The notes under the pieces were generated by a model. It ran no database searches and was not told the origin of the DNA. It saw only the letters and a list, made by a program, of their open reading frames with translations. From the NCBI RefSeq assembly GCF_950023065.1, contig NC_088681.1, positions 1,736,001-1,800,000 of the forward strand: 64,000 nucleotides of DNA, read 5' to 3'. A program made the position numbers and the translations under genes. Every line of letters begins with the position of its first letter. The stretch's first letter is position 1. This document shows positions 54,576-64,000 of this stretch, piece after piece. The stretch comes from Planococcus citri (Eukaryota; Arthropoda; Insecta; Hemiptera; Pseudococcidae).

Positions 54576-56800
54576 TGACAAATTTCATTTCTTTCTTACT
54601 TCCGTTTTTTTTTTTTTTTTGATTCAATGCTGTATTTTTTTTTAAATCATTCGAACAAGGTTTTCGGTAATTTTTTCAACATTTTGCCGAAGTTTGCTAA
54701 ATTCAAAAACAGTAACAAAAAATGATGAAATTTCAATAATAAGTACGAGTATTTATTAAAATTTAGACGCTTCATGGAATCCGATTCATTATTACAGTAG
54801 GCATTTTATTTGCTCGTCTACGTTATATTTCAACGATCTGTTCGTGATACATATGGATATTTTGATCGCAGAATAGGACTGCGTTGGCGTAGATATAACA
54901 TGTTAAACACATTCGCAACAAAACACGCAAATCTCGGTTTAATTTCGTTTAAAATTTACAAACGCAAATCAACGTGCGTGGGTTACGGCTGGGTAAACAT
55001 CGGAAAATAACCGAGTAATTTTTCAATCAAAAAGAAGGGATGTTGTACAAATTGATGCTAATGAAATATATGGCGAAGAAGCGTTAAAGATGCGCCCCCC
55101 CCCCTACGCCATGTTGGCTGGGTACGGAACGCGACGGTGGCGGGCTCGCGATAGATAGGTTTTTCACTGGCAATCTCCTCTCGACGTAAATGATGTTGAA
55201 AACGTGTACTTTCAATAAAGCTCTTAACTGAACGACGACGACGACGAGCAGGCTACTTAATAATACACATTTTCAGGGTATACGAGGAATAGGAGAACGA
55301 AATACATATACTCGTATACTCTTGGAAGGCGCGCGTTAATTCGGCGATAATTTGTTTTCGACGAGTGAAGCGGTGAGAAGGAGTTGGATTGGCAAACGGC
55401 AAGGGTGGCAAATCTAGTGGATATAACATCGGCGAAACGGAAATACTTAAAAGGGGTGTTGCAGCAAAACACAGAGACATCCAGCTAAATACACCCGCCG
55501 TGTTGAAAAGACTATACAACAAGAGGAGCGTAGAGCGAGCGATTTGGCGCACAGATACTTGAAATTCTTGCTCTTAATAAAACAGAAAAATATACGCTCT
55601 TACTTAATCCGTTGTTTTGATTTACATACATAGGGTCGCTGGCCGGGCTACGGGTGCGGGCGCGGGCGCGGGTTATTTTCAAAAGGGGTTGAAATTATAA
55701 GCTTATTCGTGCCGTGCTACTAGTACCTCTACCTACTATATTGTAGTTCACATATTTTTTTTCAAGCAGCTAACCGTTCATTGTCGTCCCTTTTGCTGTA
55801 TTTTATCGTTGCTCCCCTCGACCACGCCATCGCCACTCTGCATATAGTCGAGTATCACTTGACAATTTTTTAATCCCGTGGAGAGTACTTCGTAACATTA
55901 CCTCAGACTTTGGCACGGACATTACCGTCGTCTGCTGCTGGTTCTGGTACCACTCGTATAGATCAACTCTTCTCAAACATATCTACTCCCAAGTATATTA
56001 GGCTTCGGTAGGTAAATTAATAAAACGGTGAACTTTGCTTAATATGTAGAAACAAACTACGATCAAGTCGATATCGAGCCTTGATACAGAGTTGAAAAGA
56101 GCAGATTTTGAGCCCACTACTAAAACCTGGAAGGGTATTCTATGAAAAAGCGATATCACTAAACCAGAAAAAGGTTAACAAATGGTTAAAATCATCTGAA
56201 AACATAAATGAAGCCGGAAAATCGTTTTTATTGCAAATTAAGGAAAAATGGTGAGATTTCGGTTAGTAAAATGTTGATATTTTTATAAAATTTTGATGAA
56301 AAAGTGTCAAGACTTGTTAAAATGATGAAATGACAAAAAAAATGCAGAGCAGTTCTCATTATAATAAAAGTAGTCTATGACCTTTTTTTTGTTTTCTGTA
56401 AATTTAAGTTGCTGCTTTTTATGCAGAAAAATTATTTAAAAATTTTAGGCAACTTTCCAAATTTTAAAAAAATGAAAAAAAACTGGTTTTGATTTTAACT
56501 TTTTTTTTTTAAATGAAAAAAAAAATTCTTTGAGAGCTTTCACATGAATGGAGCAACTTTGTTTCGGGTAGCAAAGGAGGTTTTTCATGAACAGAATGGT
56601 TGTTCAGAAGATTTTTGGTTTTGGGCCAGATAGAAACCGTGTTCAAAAAAAATTTAGAAACTTTAGATCTTTTCCAACTTTGGGAGCCTCTTCAAAATGG
56701 GAATTATTTTGAGGAATTCTGGAACAGAAATGGGAATTTTAAAAGCAAAATTATCAACTTTGATTCATGTACCTATTTCATTTTTGCAACTTTGAAGGGG
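54576..56800. other. Unique DNA, partly CpG-rich near 55080-55690
   Basis: No gene recognised. GC-rich patches near 55120-55150 and 55640-55675 (gggtgcgggcgcgggcgcggg). The A-rich part after 56330 is low-complexity. Confidence 0.4.
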
Positions 56801-56855
56801 TTCTCAAGAAATCACTCGCCAAATCTCCAACATATGCAATTTGATATGGAACTAG

Positions 56856-57787
56856 CAGGGTTGGCAAGTAGACTATAATAGTCTACTTTACATGCTTTGT
56901 CTATGTGTAAACAACGTTGCTGTAGACAACGATAGTTTACATGTAGACATTGTAGACTATGTAGATTATGTAAACTATGTAAACTACAAAGTAAAACTGT
57001 TTTTTGTTTTAGAATAAGCCTTTTTTACACGGATTTTGGCAGAAGATTTTGTAAATATGTGATCAAAATCCCAAAAGTGTTCAAAAATGAGATTCAAAAA
57101 ACGTCCAAAAACTAGATTTTTGAGAATCCGCGTAAAAAAAAACATACCTACTGGACGAAAAAATGAAAATCTTTAGCAACATTGTCGAGCTGAAAAGAGA
57201 GAATTCGAATCCCTCACATCACAAAACAAAAGTGAACAATTTTAGCAAACCACAGCATTTTCCTAAATTTTCTCAAAAAACGAGATTTTTTTTGCATTTC
57301 TTGAGTAAAAAAAATGAATTTTTTGAACAATTTGTAGAAAAAAGTAATAATTCTTAAAGTTTTTGAAAAAATGAAAATTTTCAGCAATTTTGTTGAAAAA
57401 ACAAGAATTTGCATGAATTTTTGAAAAAAGTAAGAACTTTATTTTCGACCACTTTTGGAAAGAAAAAAACTTGAAAAAAGCAAAACTAACAATTTTAGCA
57501 GATGTCAATTATTAGTAAGAAAATTACACTTTTTCACAATGTTTGTCCTGAATACAAATTTTTTTTTCTTCAATTTTTCAGTTGAAAAGTGAGGGTAATT
57601 TTTTTGCAAAAAAAAACAACAATTTTTAGCAAGAAGCGAGATTATTTGGGAATACACAACTTCGAAGTTGACATACATTATGTCTTGTAGTCTACAGGAA
57701 GTCTACTTTACATGAAGTTTACATAGATTACACGATAAACGTAGACTATGTAGACAAAGATAGTCTACATGTAGAGAACCAACCCTG
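56856..57787. mobile_element. hAT-like non-autonomous element with GTAGACTA subterminal repeats
   Basis: Ends CAGGGTTGG and complement CCAACCCTG are perfect 9-bp inverted repeats. The perfect 8-bp duplication GGAACTAG lies at 56848-56855 and 57788-57795. These are hAT hallmarks. Just inside both ends, GTAGACTA/TAGTCTAC and TGTAGAC words are dense (56865-56990 and 57680-57770). The middle is an A-rich low-complexity repeat with no transposase. Removing it restores a continuous LINE target. Confidence 0.9.
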
Positions 57788-58131
57788 GGAACTAGTGATC
57801 GACAAATGGCCGGAGGACTGGATACAGTCAACATTTATGTCACTCTGTACAAAAAAGAATTTCCTGACAATGAGAACTGCGAGAACTACACAACAATCTC
57901 TTTGATAAGTCACACCGGCAAAGTACTACTGAAGATTGTGTATGACAGGTTATACTCGCTCATGCGCAGTCAAATTCCTCCAGAACAAGCAGGATTTGTA
58001 AGAGGAAGAGGGACTAGGGAGCAGAACCTCAACCTGAGACTGCTGAATGAGAAAGCAGGTGGATACAATGTGCGCACTGCGCTATGTTTCTTCTATTACA
58101 ATTTACAAGGAAGCATTTGACTGCGTACAAT
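57788..58131 (+). pseudogene. RTE-like reverse transcriptase, N-terminal palm part
   Basis: Frame 57806-58120 carries CENYTTISLISHTGKVLLKIVYDRL, then PPEQAGFVRGRGTREQ, which are palm blocks typical of RTE/BovB reverse transcriptases. DKWPEDWIQSTF precedes in another frame, showing a frameshift near 57840. Motif A (AFDCV, catalytic Asp) is at 58113-58127, again in a shifted frame. The piece ends where the next insertion starts. Confidence 0.75.
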
Positions 58132-58403
58132 CAAATACAACTGTCAACTCACAATGCTGGCAACTCTGTTGAAAAATGATGTTTAATCCTCCTAGCAGTG
58201 CAGCCTGGTATGTAACTAAATCCTATTAGATCAGTTTGTTATGTTATGCGGTACTGATAGCCTTGAGATTTGAATCGACCAATTACAGCCCTTGACATGA
58301 GTATTACTTCCATACCAAGCCGCTCAGATAGTGCCCTTGTTGCAGCAAAAACGCCCAATGTATTTTAAATGAAGTTGCCAGTATTGTTTGTTGGCAGTAT
58401 TTG
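58132..58403. mobile_element. Miniature inverted-repeat element 1 of a tandem pair
   Basis: Ends CAAATACAACTGTCAACTCA and the complement of CAAATACTGCCAACAAACAA share the inner block TGGCAACT. The element is 272 bp. GTACAAT flanks it at 58125-58131 and 58404-58410. Confidence 0.75.
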
Positions 58404-58410
58404 GTACAAT

Positions 58411-58813
58411 CAAATATTATCAACTAACAATAATGGCAACTCCATTTAAAATACATTGAGCGTTTTTGTTGCAATAATAACGCGATCTGAACAGCCTGGT
58501 TTGAAACTAACTCTTATCAAAAATGCTCTGATTGATTGGTTCATAACTGGTTTGAATCTCGTGTGTCTGCGAGATTCGAATCAGCAAATTGGATGCTTGT
58601 GGTAAAATTAAAAAACACAAAATTTTACCACTTTTTCAGACTTTTGAAAAAAATTTCAATGACACAATTTTAGAAATATTCCAAGATTTCTGAGTCAAAA
58701 ATGCAATTAAGAATTTCCTTAAAACGTGAAAGTTTCATATCACTCCAGGCCACTAGGAGGATAAAACACCATTTTTCAATGGAGTTGCCAGTATTATCAG
58801 TTGATAGTATTTG
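58411..58813. mobile_element. Miniature inverted-repeat element 2 of a tandem pair
   Basis: Ends CAAATATTATCAACTAACAA and the complement of CAAATACTATCAACTGATAA, both leading into TGGCAACTCCATT. The element is 403 bp. GTACAAT flanks it at 58404-58410 and 58814-58820. It shares its left GTACAAT with element 1. Confidence 0.75.
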
Positions 58814-58820
58814 GTACAAT

Positions 58821-58904
58821 GGCAAGCTGTGGAGCATTCTACTCAAGATAGGTGCGCCAATACATCTGGTGTGGCTGATAAAACAATTGTACAAGGGGAG
58901 CATG
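58821..58904 (+). pseudogene. RTE-like reverse transcriptase, segment after motif A
   Basis: Reads GKLWSILLKIGAPIHLVWLIKQLYKGSMVNA in one frame, the stretch that follows motif A in RTE-type enzymes. It is separated from motif A by the miniature-element pair and from motif B by the hAT-like element at 58913. Confidence 0.7.
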
Positions 58905-58912
58905 GTAAATGC

Positions 58913-59306
58913 TAGAGGTCTTATGAGTATCGATATTTATCGATAATATCGATACTTCGCAGTATCGAAAAGTATCGATACTAATTTGTAGTATCGAATG
59001 AGTATCGATATTCACCTTTTTACGTTCTTATCTCCATTATCCGCCTTTTTTTAGCTTGTAATTTGTACTTTAGCATTAAATTTTGGTGTTGATGTCATTT
59101 TTGACAAGAAAAAAATTATATTCACATAATCGAGTTCTGTCTGGCTTGGCCGCTATTCATTCCAATAATTCGCAATAAATTATGAGCAAAATAACTGGTT
59201 ATTGAAGTCAATTGGAAAGTATCGATATTTATCGATATTATCGATACTTGGGTGGAAAATATCGATATATATCGATACTGAAAATTGCTCAAAAATAAGA
59301 CCTCTA
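58913..59306. mobile_element. 394-bp hAT-like miniature element with ten TATCGATA sites
   Basis: Perfect 11-bp inverted ends TAGAGGTCTTA and an 8-bp target duplication GTAAATGC (58905-58912 and 59307-59314) identify a hAT-type miniature element. TATCGATA occurs at 58928, 58938, 58947, 58973 and 59003 in the left 100 bp, and at 59220, 59230, 59239, 59260 and 59270 in the right 90 bp. The middle (59011-59219) has none. There is no coding capacity. Confidence 0.95.
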
Positions 59307-59314
59307 GTAAATGC

Positions 59315-60160
59315 CTGTATCGACAGAGAAACAACGTTGGCTGGAGAAATTCTACTCAGAGAGAGGAGTACAACAAGGCTGCATTTTATCCCCACTCCTG
59401 TTCTATCTATACTGAGAACTTATATGTACTTTGAGAGACTCTGCAGCTAATTGTAGCAGAAAGCACCAATGATGATGGCTCAGGCAAATGGCAGGGATTA
59501 GTATCAATCGGAGGTGTATGAATGTCAAATCTTCGCTATGCTGATGATACAACCCTAATTGCCTCAAGCTTTAAAAATATGATCAGTTTTCTGAAATGTA
59601 TGGAAGAGGTTAGCGCAAAATATGGCTTGCTGATGAATAAAGCGAAGATGAAGATCATGGTTGTGAATCGGCCTGAGAAAAATTCGCCTGAAATTGAGGA
59701 AATTGGGGGAATTAAAGTAGTGAATCAATTTTTGTACCTGGGATCCATTGTTGATTACAAAGCAAGGCATTGAAGCACCATGTCTCGCCTAAATCAGATA
59801 TGGTCAGATGCAGCAGTGAGCACGACTTACAAGATAAGGCTTGTAAACACTCTGGTTTTCTCAGTTTTTCTCTATGCGTCAGAAACTGGGGCAGTACGTG
59901 ATGGAACCAGGAGAAAAATTGATGCGCTCGAGATGTGGTGCTGGAGGAGAATGCTTTGGATCCCATGGATGGTGAAGAGGACTAATGTGCCCATCATAGG
60001 AGAAATTGGTGTTCAGAAGAGGTTGTTGGAAGTGGTACTCAGCCAAATGCTCAAATACTTTGGGCATGTCACAAGGGCAGAGAGACACATGAAGGGAGCT
60101 GGTGTATCGGGTCACAGAAACGGCGGCTGCGGCATCATAGTCACAATACCCCCTTAGGGG
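59315..60160 (+). pseudogene. RTE-like reverse transcriptase, motifs B-C and C-terminal region
   Basis: GVQQGCILSPLLF (motif B region, 59365-59403) is followed by a stop. LRYADDTTLIA carries the catalytic YADD at 59537-59548, followed by YGLLMNKAKMKIMVV and FLYLGSIV. After a frameshift near 59775, KIDALEMWCWRRMLWIPW and LLEVVLSQMLKYFGHVTR (within 59780-60157) match the conserved tail of RTE/BovB-like proteins. Several stops and shifts mean that no functional product is made. The copy ends, or is cut, at the hAT-like element at 60161. Confidence 0.8.
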
Positions 60161-60733
60161 CAGGGTTGTTATACCGGTATTACCAGATACCAAAATACCG
60201 GGGATTTGTCCTGGTATTGAGGCGGTATTCTCAATACCAGCAGTTACCAATGGGAACTGGTATGTGTTCCCGGGATACCAATACTGTATGCTGAGAACAA
60301 TTGAATTTTTCCCAGTTTACCAATACCTCATACCAAGTTCTGTGATGAGAGTACCAAATACCAAATACCAATGCAGGGAACATGAATACCAAGTACCCAA
60401 TACCACATACCAATACCAGAAACTCAATATGGTATACCCATTACCAAATACCAGTATCAGATATTAACTGCTGCATACCAATACACCGTAATTTACTGGT
60501 ATTTTACTGATATCTGTAATACAATGTTTAACAATTTTTTTTTTGATATTTTGGAATTTTTGAAGAGTGTATGGTGTTGGTAGGGCTTATATTTCACTCA
60601 AGAGAGGATAAAAGACAATACAAGATTTTTAAGTAGATTTTGTACTAATTATTTCATAAAAATGCTGGTAAAATTATTGCTAGAGATGCTAGAGTGAAAA
60701 TTTTCAACAAAAAAAATTGGTTTGCAAACAAAA

Positions 60734-61427
60734 CGTTGCCTTAGTTGCAAAGTAGGGTATGTCCATCTGTTCACTTGATACCTAGTGTAAAAGTGCTTTC
60801 AATCTGGAGCGCCATCTATTGGGTTTTAGTGGTACTCATTGGGTAGGTATGCTGGCGGGACATGTCCTCGACATACCTACCCAAAGGGTACCTACTAAAG
60901 CCCGGAACGATGCCGTTAGTGATGTAGTTATAACAGCTATCACATCGTTTAAAAGCGATACCCGTTAGTAATCGGTATCGCCAAATAAAACCCAAACCTG
61001 TTAGTTGTTACAATCACTTTTCATAAAACGATTATTTCAGTATCGCTTATGCATCAGCACAGAAATCCTTATCTGTTGCACGAATATATGAATGTTTGCG
61101 CACGCTTATATGAGCGCGGGGGTGTGTGAGTGTGTGTGAGTCATATTCAAAAGCGTTACCGATAGCGATACCAAAAGCGATACTAACGACATCGCTTCAA
61201 ATAAACTTGTTAGAAAGCGATGTGAATAATTCGCTGATAACAAAAACCTGTTACTAACAGTATCGTTAACAGTTTTGAAGCGATGTCGTTGTAACGACTA
61301 ACGACATCGTTCCGGGCTTTAGTACCTACCACTAAAACCCAATAGATGGCGCTCCAGATTGAAAGCACTTTTACACTAGGTATCAAGTGAACAGATGGAC
61401 ATACGCTACTTTGCAACTAAGGCAACG
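60734..61427. mobile_element. Palindromic element with 101-bp arms, itself interrupted
   Basis: Left arm 60734-60834 and right arm 61327-61427 are complementary, starting CGTTGCCTTAGTTGCAAAGT on both sides with about one visible difference (GGG/GCG). Without the nested element it would be about 260 bp, a near-perfect hairpin with a small loop. Confidence 0.85.
60896..61321. mobile_element. 426-bp hAT-like miniature element, innermost of the nest
   Basis: Perfect 17-bp inverted ends TAAAGCCCGGAACGATG and a perfect 8-bp target duplication GTACCTAC (60888-60895 and 61322-61329). Internal words such as AAGCGATA and its complement recur near both ends (60950-61040 and 61150-61280). No ORF of note. 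Confidence 0.95.
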
Positions 61428-61973
61428 AAAAGGTACTTCTATTTGTACCTACATTTTTATTGAATTTTTGTCATCTAGAGGATCCCTCCCCACCCCAAGT
61501 CACTGATTTTTAAAGAAAAAAAATATTTGCCTCACTATTACCAGACTGGATACCCAAAAACCGGGGATTTGCCGCGGTATTGGGATGGTATTCCCAACAC
61601 CAGGAGATACCAATAAAAAATGGTTCATCTTCCCAGTATACCAATACCATGTACCGGGAAAAATTGGATGTTTCCCAGTGTACCAATACCGGATACCAAG
61701 TTTTATAATGAAGGTACCAAAATACCAAAATCATAGATACCGAATACCAAATACCAATACCAATACAATTATTTATCTATACCGATACCACATATGTACT
61801 AATCCCCAATACCACAATTCAACAATACCAATACCATATACTAATCGTAATCCCAATACCACAATTAAATTTTACCGATACCATGTACCAATCCCAGTAC
61901 CACAATTTTTTTTTTGGTATACCAGTTTACTGCGGTACATACCATGGTACGGTACAACAACCCGGCTTAGGGG

Positions 61974-63616
61974 TGAAATGCACCAAGAATAAGAAGGGTT
62001 GCTCACAAAGCGACATACATAGCTTGAGAACTGAAGGTGTATTTTTCTTGAAAAAGGGAATTACTTAGAATCGAATAAATTCAATATTACTGGAAAGAAG
62101 ATGAAAAAATGCGGAATCACTGTCTCATTAAAACCAACAACTTCTGGTAGTGTAGTGGGAACGTCAAAATGTACGAAACTGCGAAATGAGAAACGGGTTC
62201 GCGCACATTTTGGGTGCACCACGAGTCCATGATCATCCATGGATGTCGTTGGTCTTGATTTATGTTCTGCGAATACAAAATTATTGCGAAAAAAAAAAAC
62301 GTGCATTGAAGTGACAATGCAACGTTAACACCGCATACTGATCATGGTGTAGTATGCAAGTACAAGTATACATACATAATTCATCGGTGAAATAATGATT
62401 TCTCGATAAGCTAATGAGATAATTAAGCGAGATACGCAGCGGTTGGTTTGGTTATTGATATAGGCATCGGTATCGAACATGATCCGTTTGTCTGTGTATG
62501 AATTTGCTCTCGTTGTGCAGATCTTCGGTGAAAGCCCCTATGTGCGGAATTCCCGCGCTGGAAAGGCTCGCGGCACGAAACTGCTTCTAACATGTTCCAC
62601 CTTTGTTAATTATCGAATGCTGATCGGGTATCGTTTACTCTGTCGAGTGTACGTATTTTCATGCGGAGGAGAGACGAGAGGAATGTGAGGTACAAGAGAG
62701 TGCAGTGCAGCATCTTGATCTGGGAGCGTCAAGTGACAGAGTGGACTGGAGGCGAGAGCGAGGTAACAGTTAGCATTTGTCAAAACGCTTCCGTTGTAAT
62801 GTTGGTTTTTTTTCTCTCTCTTGTTTTTTCTGCTGCTTGTGTTTGTTCTTATTCTTCTTCTGTTGTACTGTATATTGTTACGTCTTATATGTCTTATACA
62901 TATAGGTACGTGGTCGTGTTGTCTGAAAGATAATATTTTTATGGTATCGTTAACATTTTTTCTTCTTCTCCTCTTCTTCATCATTCATTTACAGAAGGCA
63001 GACTTGTAATATTAATTACAAATCATCGCAGTGCCGGATAATACTGGTATGGTAGCACGTACCACATACGCTGGTGCATTGCACACTGTACAGCACAGTG
63101 GCGTATGTAGAAGTAAGGTACATCATCGTACATCGTACTTGTACATGTGTTTCGTGTGCGAGTGTGCCTGTTGCCCGTACCATATTATGTCAGTGTGTGT
63201 TTTGTAAAGCTGCATATGCGTACTCGATTCATTGGTGTGTGTTAAACGTGGTGGTAGCAGTATTGCTTTTGCTTTTGATGATGAGAACATGTGCAGTAGG
63301 ATTACTTTTGGCCTTGTATGTGTGTGGTGTACCTGTATCTGTGGGTATACGTCTTCGTGTGCTTATGAATACCTATTACCTATCCAGCGATAGCGAGCTT
63401 TTTTTCAATACTATCCAGGTAGATGTTAGAGGCCGAAAAAATTGTTATTATCGAATGAATGACTCTTCAATAACTACACCAAGTGAATGATTATGCCATA
63501 AACTCTTTGAGATCACGAATCTACCTAACTACGAAAATTGGAATTCATTTACTTGCGAACGATTTGCTCAGAAACGATGGGGTCATTTGAGACCGAATTA
63601 ATCACTAGGAAATAAG
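61974..63616. other. Unique non-coding DNA
   Basis: No gene recognised. Frames at 62610-62984 and 63074-63490 have no family signature. A half-copy of the 53.5-kb palindrome (ttgcgaacgatttgctcag) occurs near 63553-63572. Confidence 0.4.
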
Positions 63617-64000
63617 GCCGATCCTCCGGGACGACTTTTTTCTTAAAGGGGACATCCTAAGGAACATTTTAAAGCAAACTTGCCCAAAAAAAAGTTGGCC
63701 TTACTTACAAAATGGCGGCCATTTTGATTGACAGGTCAGCCGAAGTCGCAGATTTTGCGTTTTAACATAGGAAATTGCACGAACTTTTTCAAACTTTACA
63801 AAGGTAGATCGAAAGATCATGCAAAAACTTATCACCTGTCAAAATTTGAAGTGCTAAATTGCGTTTTTCGATTTATGGTAAATTTTTGAAAATCGAATTT
63901 AGGCCAAAAATGAGGAAAAAATCAAAATTTGACCAAATTGAGCAAGAAAGCTGAAATTTTGGATATACCCTATTTTCGACACGCCAAATCGATTGAAAAC
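63617..64000. mobile_element. Foldback element copy running off the window end
   Basis: Begins at the 'gccgatcctccgggac' block and follows the same order as 24230-24620 of the full copy to the window end. The terminal CATATGACAATAGG part is missing on the left, so the copy is truncated there. Whether the second arm exists lies outside the window. Confidence 0.8.

Larger units (their letters stand above)
56801..60160 (+). mobile_element. RTE-like LINE fragment, repeatedly interrupted
   Basis: Reverse-transcriptase pieces in order at 56801-56855 (QISNICNLIWN), 57788-58131, 58821-58912 and 59315-60160 belong to one RTE/BovB-like copy. It is split by a hAT-like element (56856-57787), a pair of miniature elements (58132-58813) and another hAT-like element (58913-59306), and bordered by a third (60161). 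Each insertion has a target duplication. The ends of the LINE are not visible, and frameshifts show that it is dead. Confidence 0.75.
60161..61965. mobile_element. hAT-like element rich in ATACC words, carrying nested insertions
   Basis: Left end CAGGGTTGTTATACCG and right-end complement CCGGGTTGTTGTACCG match except two bases. The 8-bp duplication CTTAGGGG lies at 60153-60160 and 61966-61973. ATACC/ATACCA words are packed at 60161-60500 and 61530-61960. The two blocks are related copies, each with 'accggggatttg' followed by 'ggtattcc' or 'ggtattct'. Between them lies a palindromic element (60734-61427). No transposase seen; the frame at 61585-61992 is a translation of the ATACC repeat. Confidence 0.85.

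Noticed and set aside
60734..61427. MicroRNA precursor from the 101-bp inverted arms
   Set aside because: The arms are separated by a nested 426-bp element and are better explained as a palindromic transposon.
61585..61992. 135-codon frame rich in Tyr, Pro and Asn
   Set aside because: Translation of the ATACC repeat inside a hAT-like element.

Overview
This is a gene-poor, AT-rich stretch of a eukaryotic nuclear genome, almost certainly an insect. The evidence is four kinds of animal non-LTR retrotransposon (CR1/L2-like, Jockey-like, R1-like, RTE-like), many short non-autonomous DNA transposons, and long microsatellites. The abundance of GTAGGTACC and ACTCGTA words reminds me of scale insects or mealybugs, but that is an impression and not a demonstration. 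I recognise no intact conventional host gene. The window looks like intergenic or intronic DNA in which unique segments (some CpG-rich and possibly promoter-proximal) alternate with islands of mobile and satellite DNA.

Layout. 1-16.7 kb: unique DNA, a 142-bp tandem repeat (5.3-5.8 kb), a low-complexity satellite-like block (7.6-9.1 kb) and a degraded copy of a large foldback element (10.9-12.0 kb). 16.7-20.3 kb: an AACCGA-rich repeat holding an R1-like LINE tail and a 527-bp inverted-repeat element, then a ~250-bp higher-order satellite. 20.9-21.3 kb: an unrecognised 127-codon ORF. 23.3-31.8 kb: a mobile-element island with a 1.57-kb palindromic foldback element, a 3.48-kb element with ~850-bp nearly identical inverted arms, and a 2.1-kb CACTA-like element that carries a 21-bp minisatellite, a tRNA-like pol III promoter and an inserted palindrome. 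34.3-35.2 kb: a 0.9-kb CAT/CAG compound microsatellite. 38.8-39.9 kb: a CpG-rich segment with two identical 14-bp E-box palindromes. 43.3-47.9 kb: a nearly complete CR1/L2-like LINE, the only element with long intact ORFs. 49.2-51.4 kb: a broken Jockey-like LINE on the minus strand, itself interrupted by nested palindromes. 53.5-54.6 kb: a tandem repeat built around the palindrome TCGTTCGCGAACGA. 56.8-62.0 kb: an RTE-like LINE fragment hit repeatedly by DNA transposons with clear target-site duplications, in one place nested four levels deep. 63.6 kb to the end: another foldback copy.

How the pieces relate. Nothing here forms a metabolic or regulatory operon. The logic is insertion history. 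LINE copies act as datable landing pads. Several hAT-type miniature elements (8-bp target duplications, ends starting CAGGG, TAGAG or TAAAG) lie in and around one LINE copy, and three of them carry their own dense short motif just inside their ends (TATCGATA, GTAGACTA, ATACCA). The most interesting single item is the 394-bp element at 58913-59306 with ten TATCGATA sites in two symmetrical clusters.
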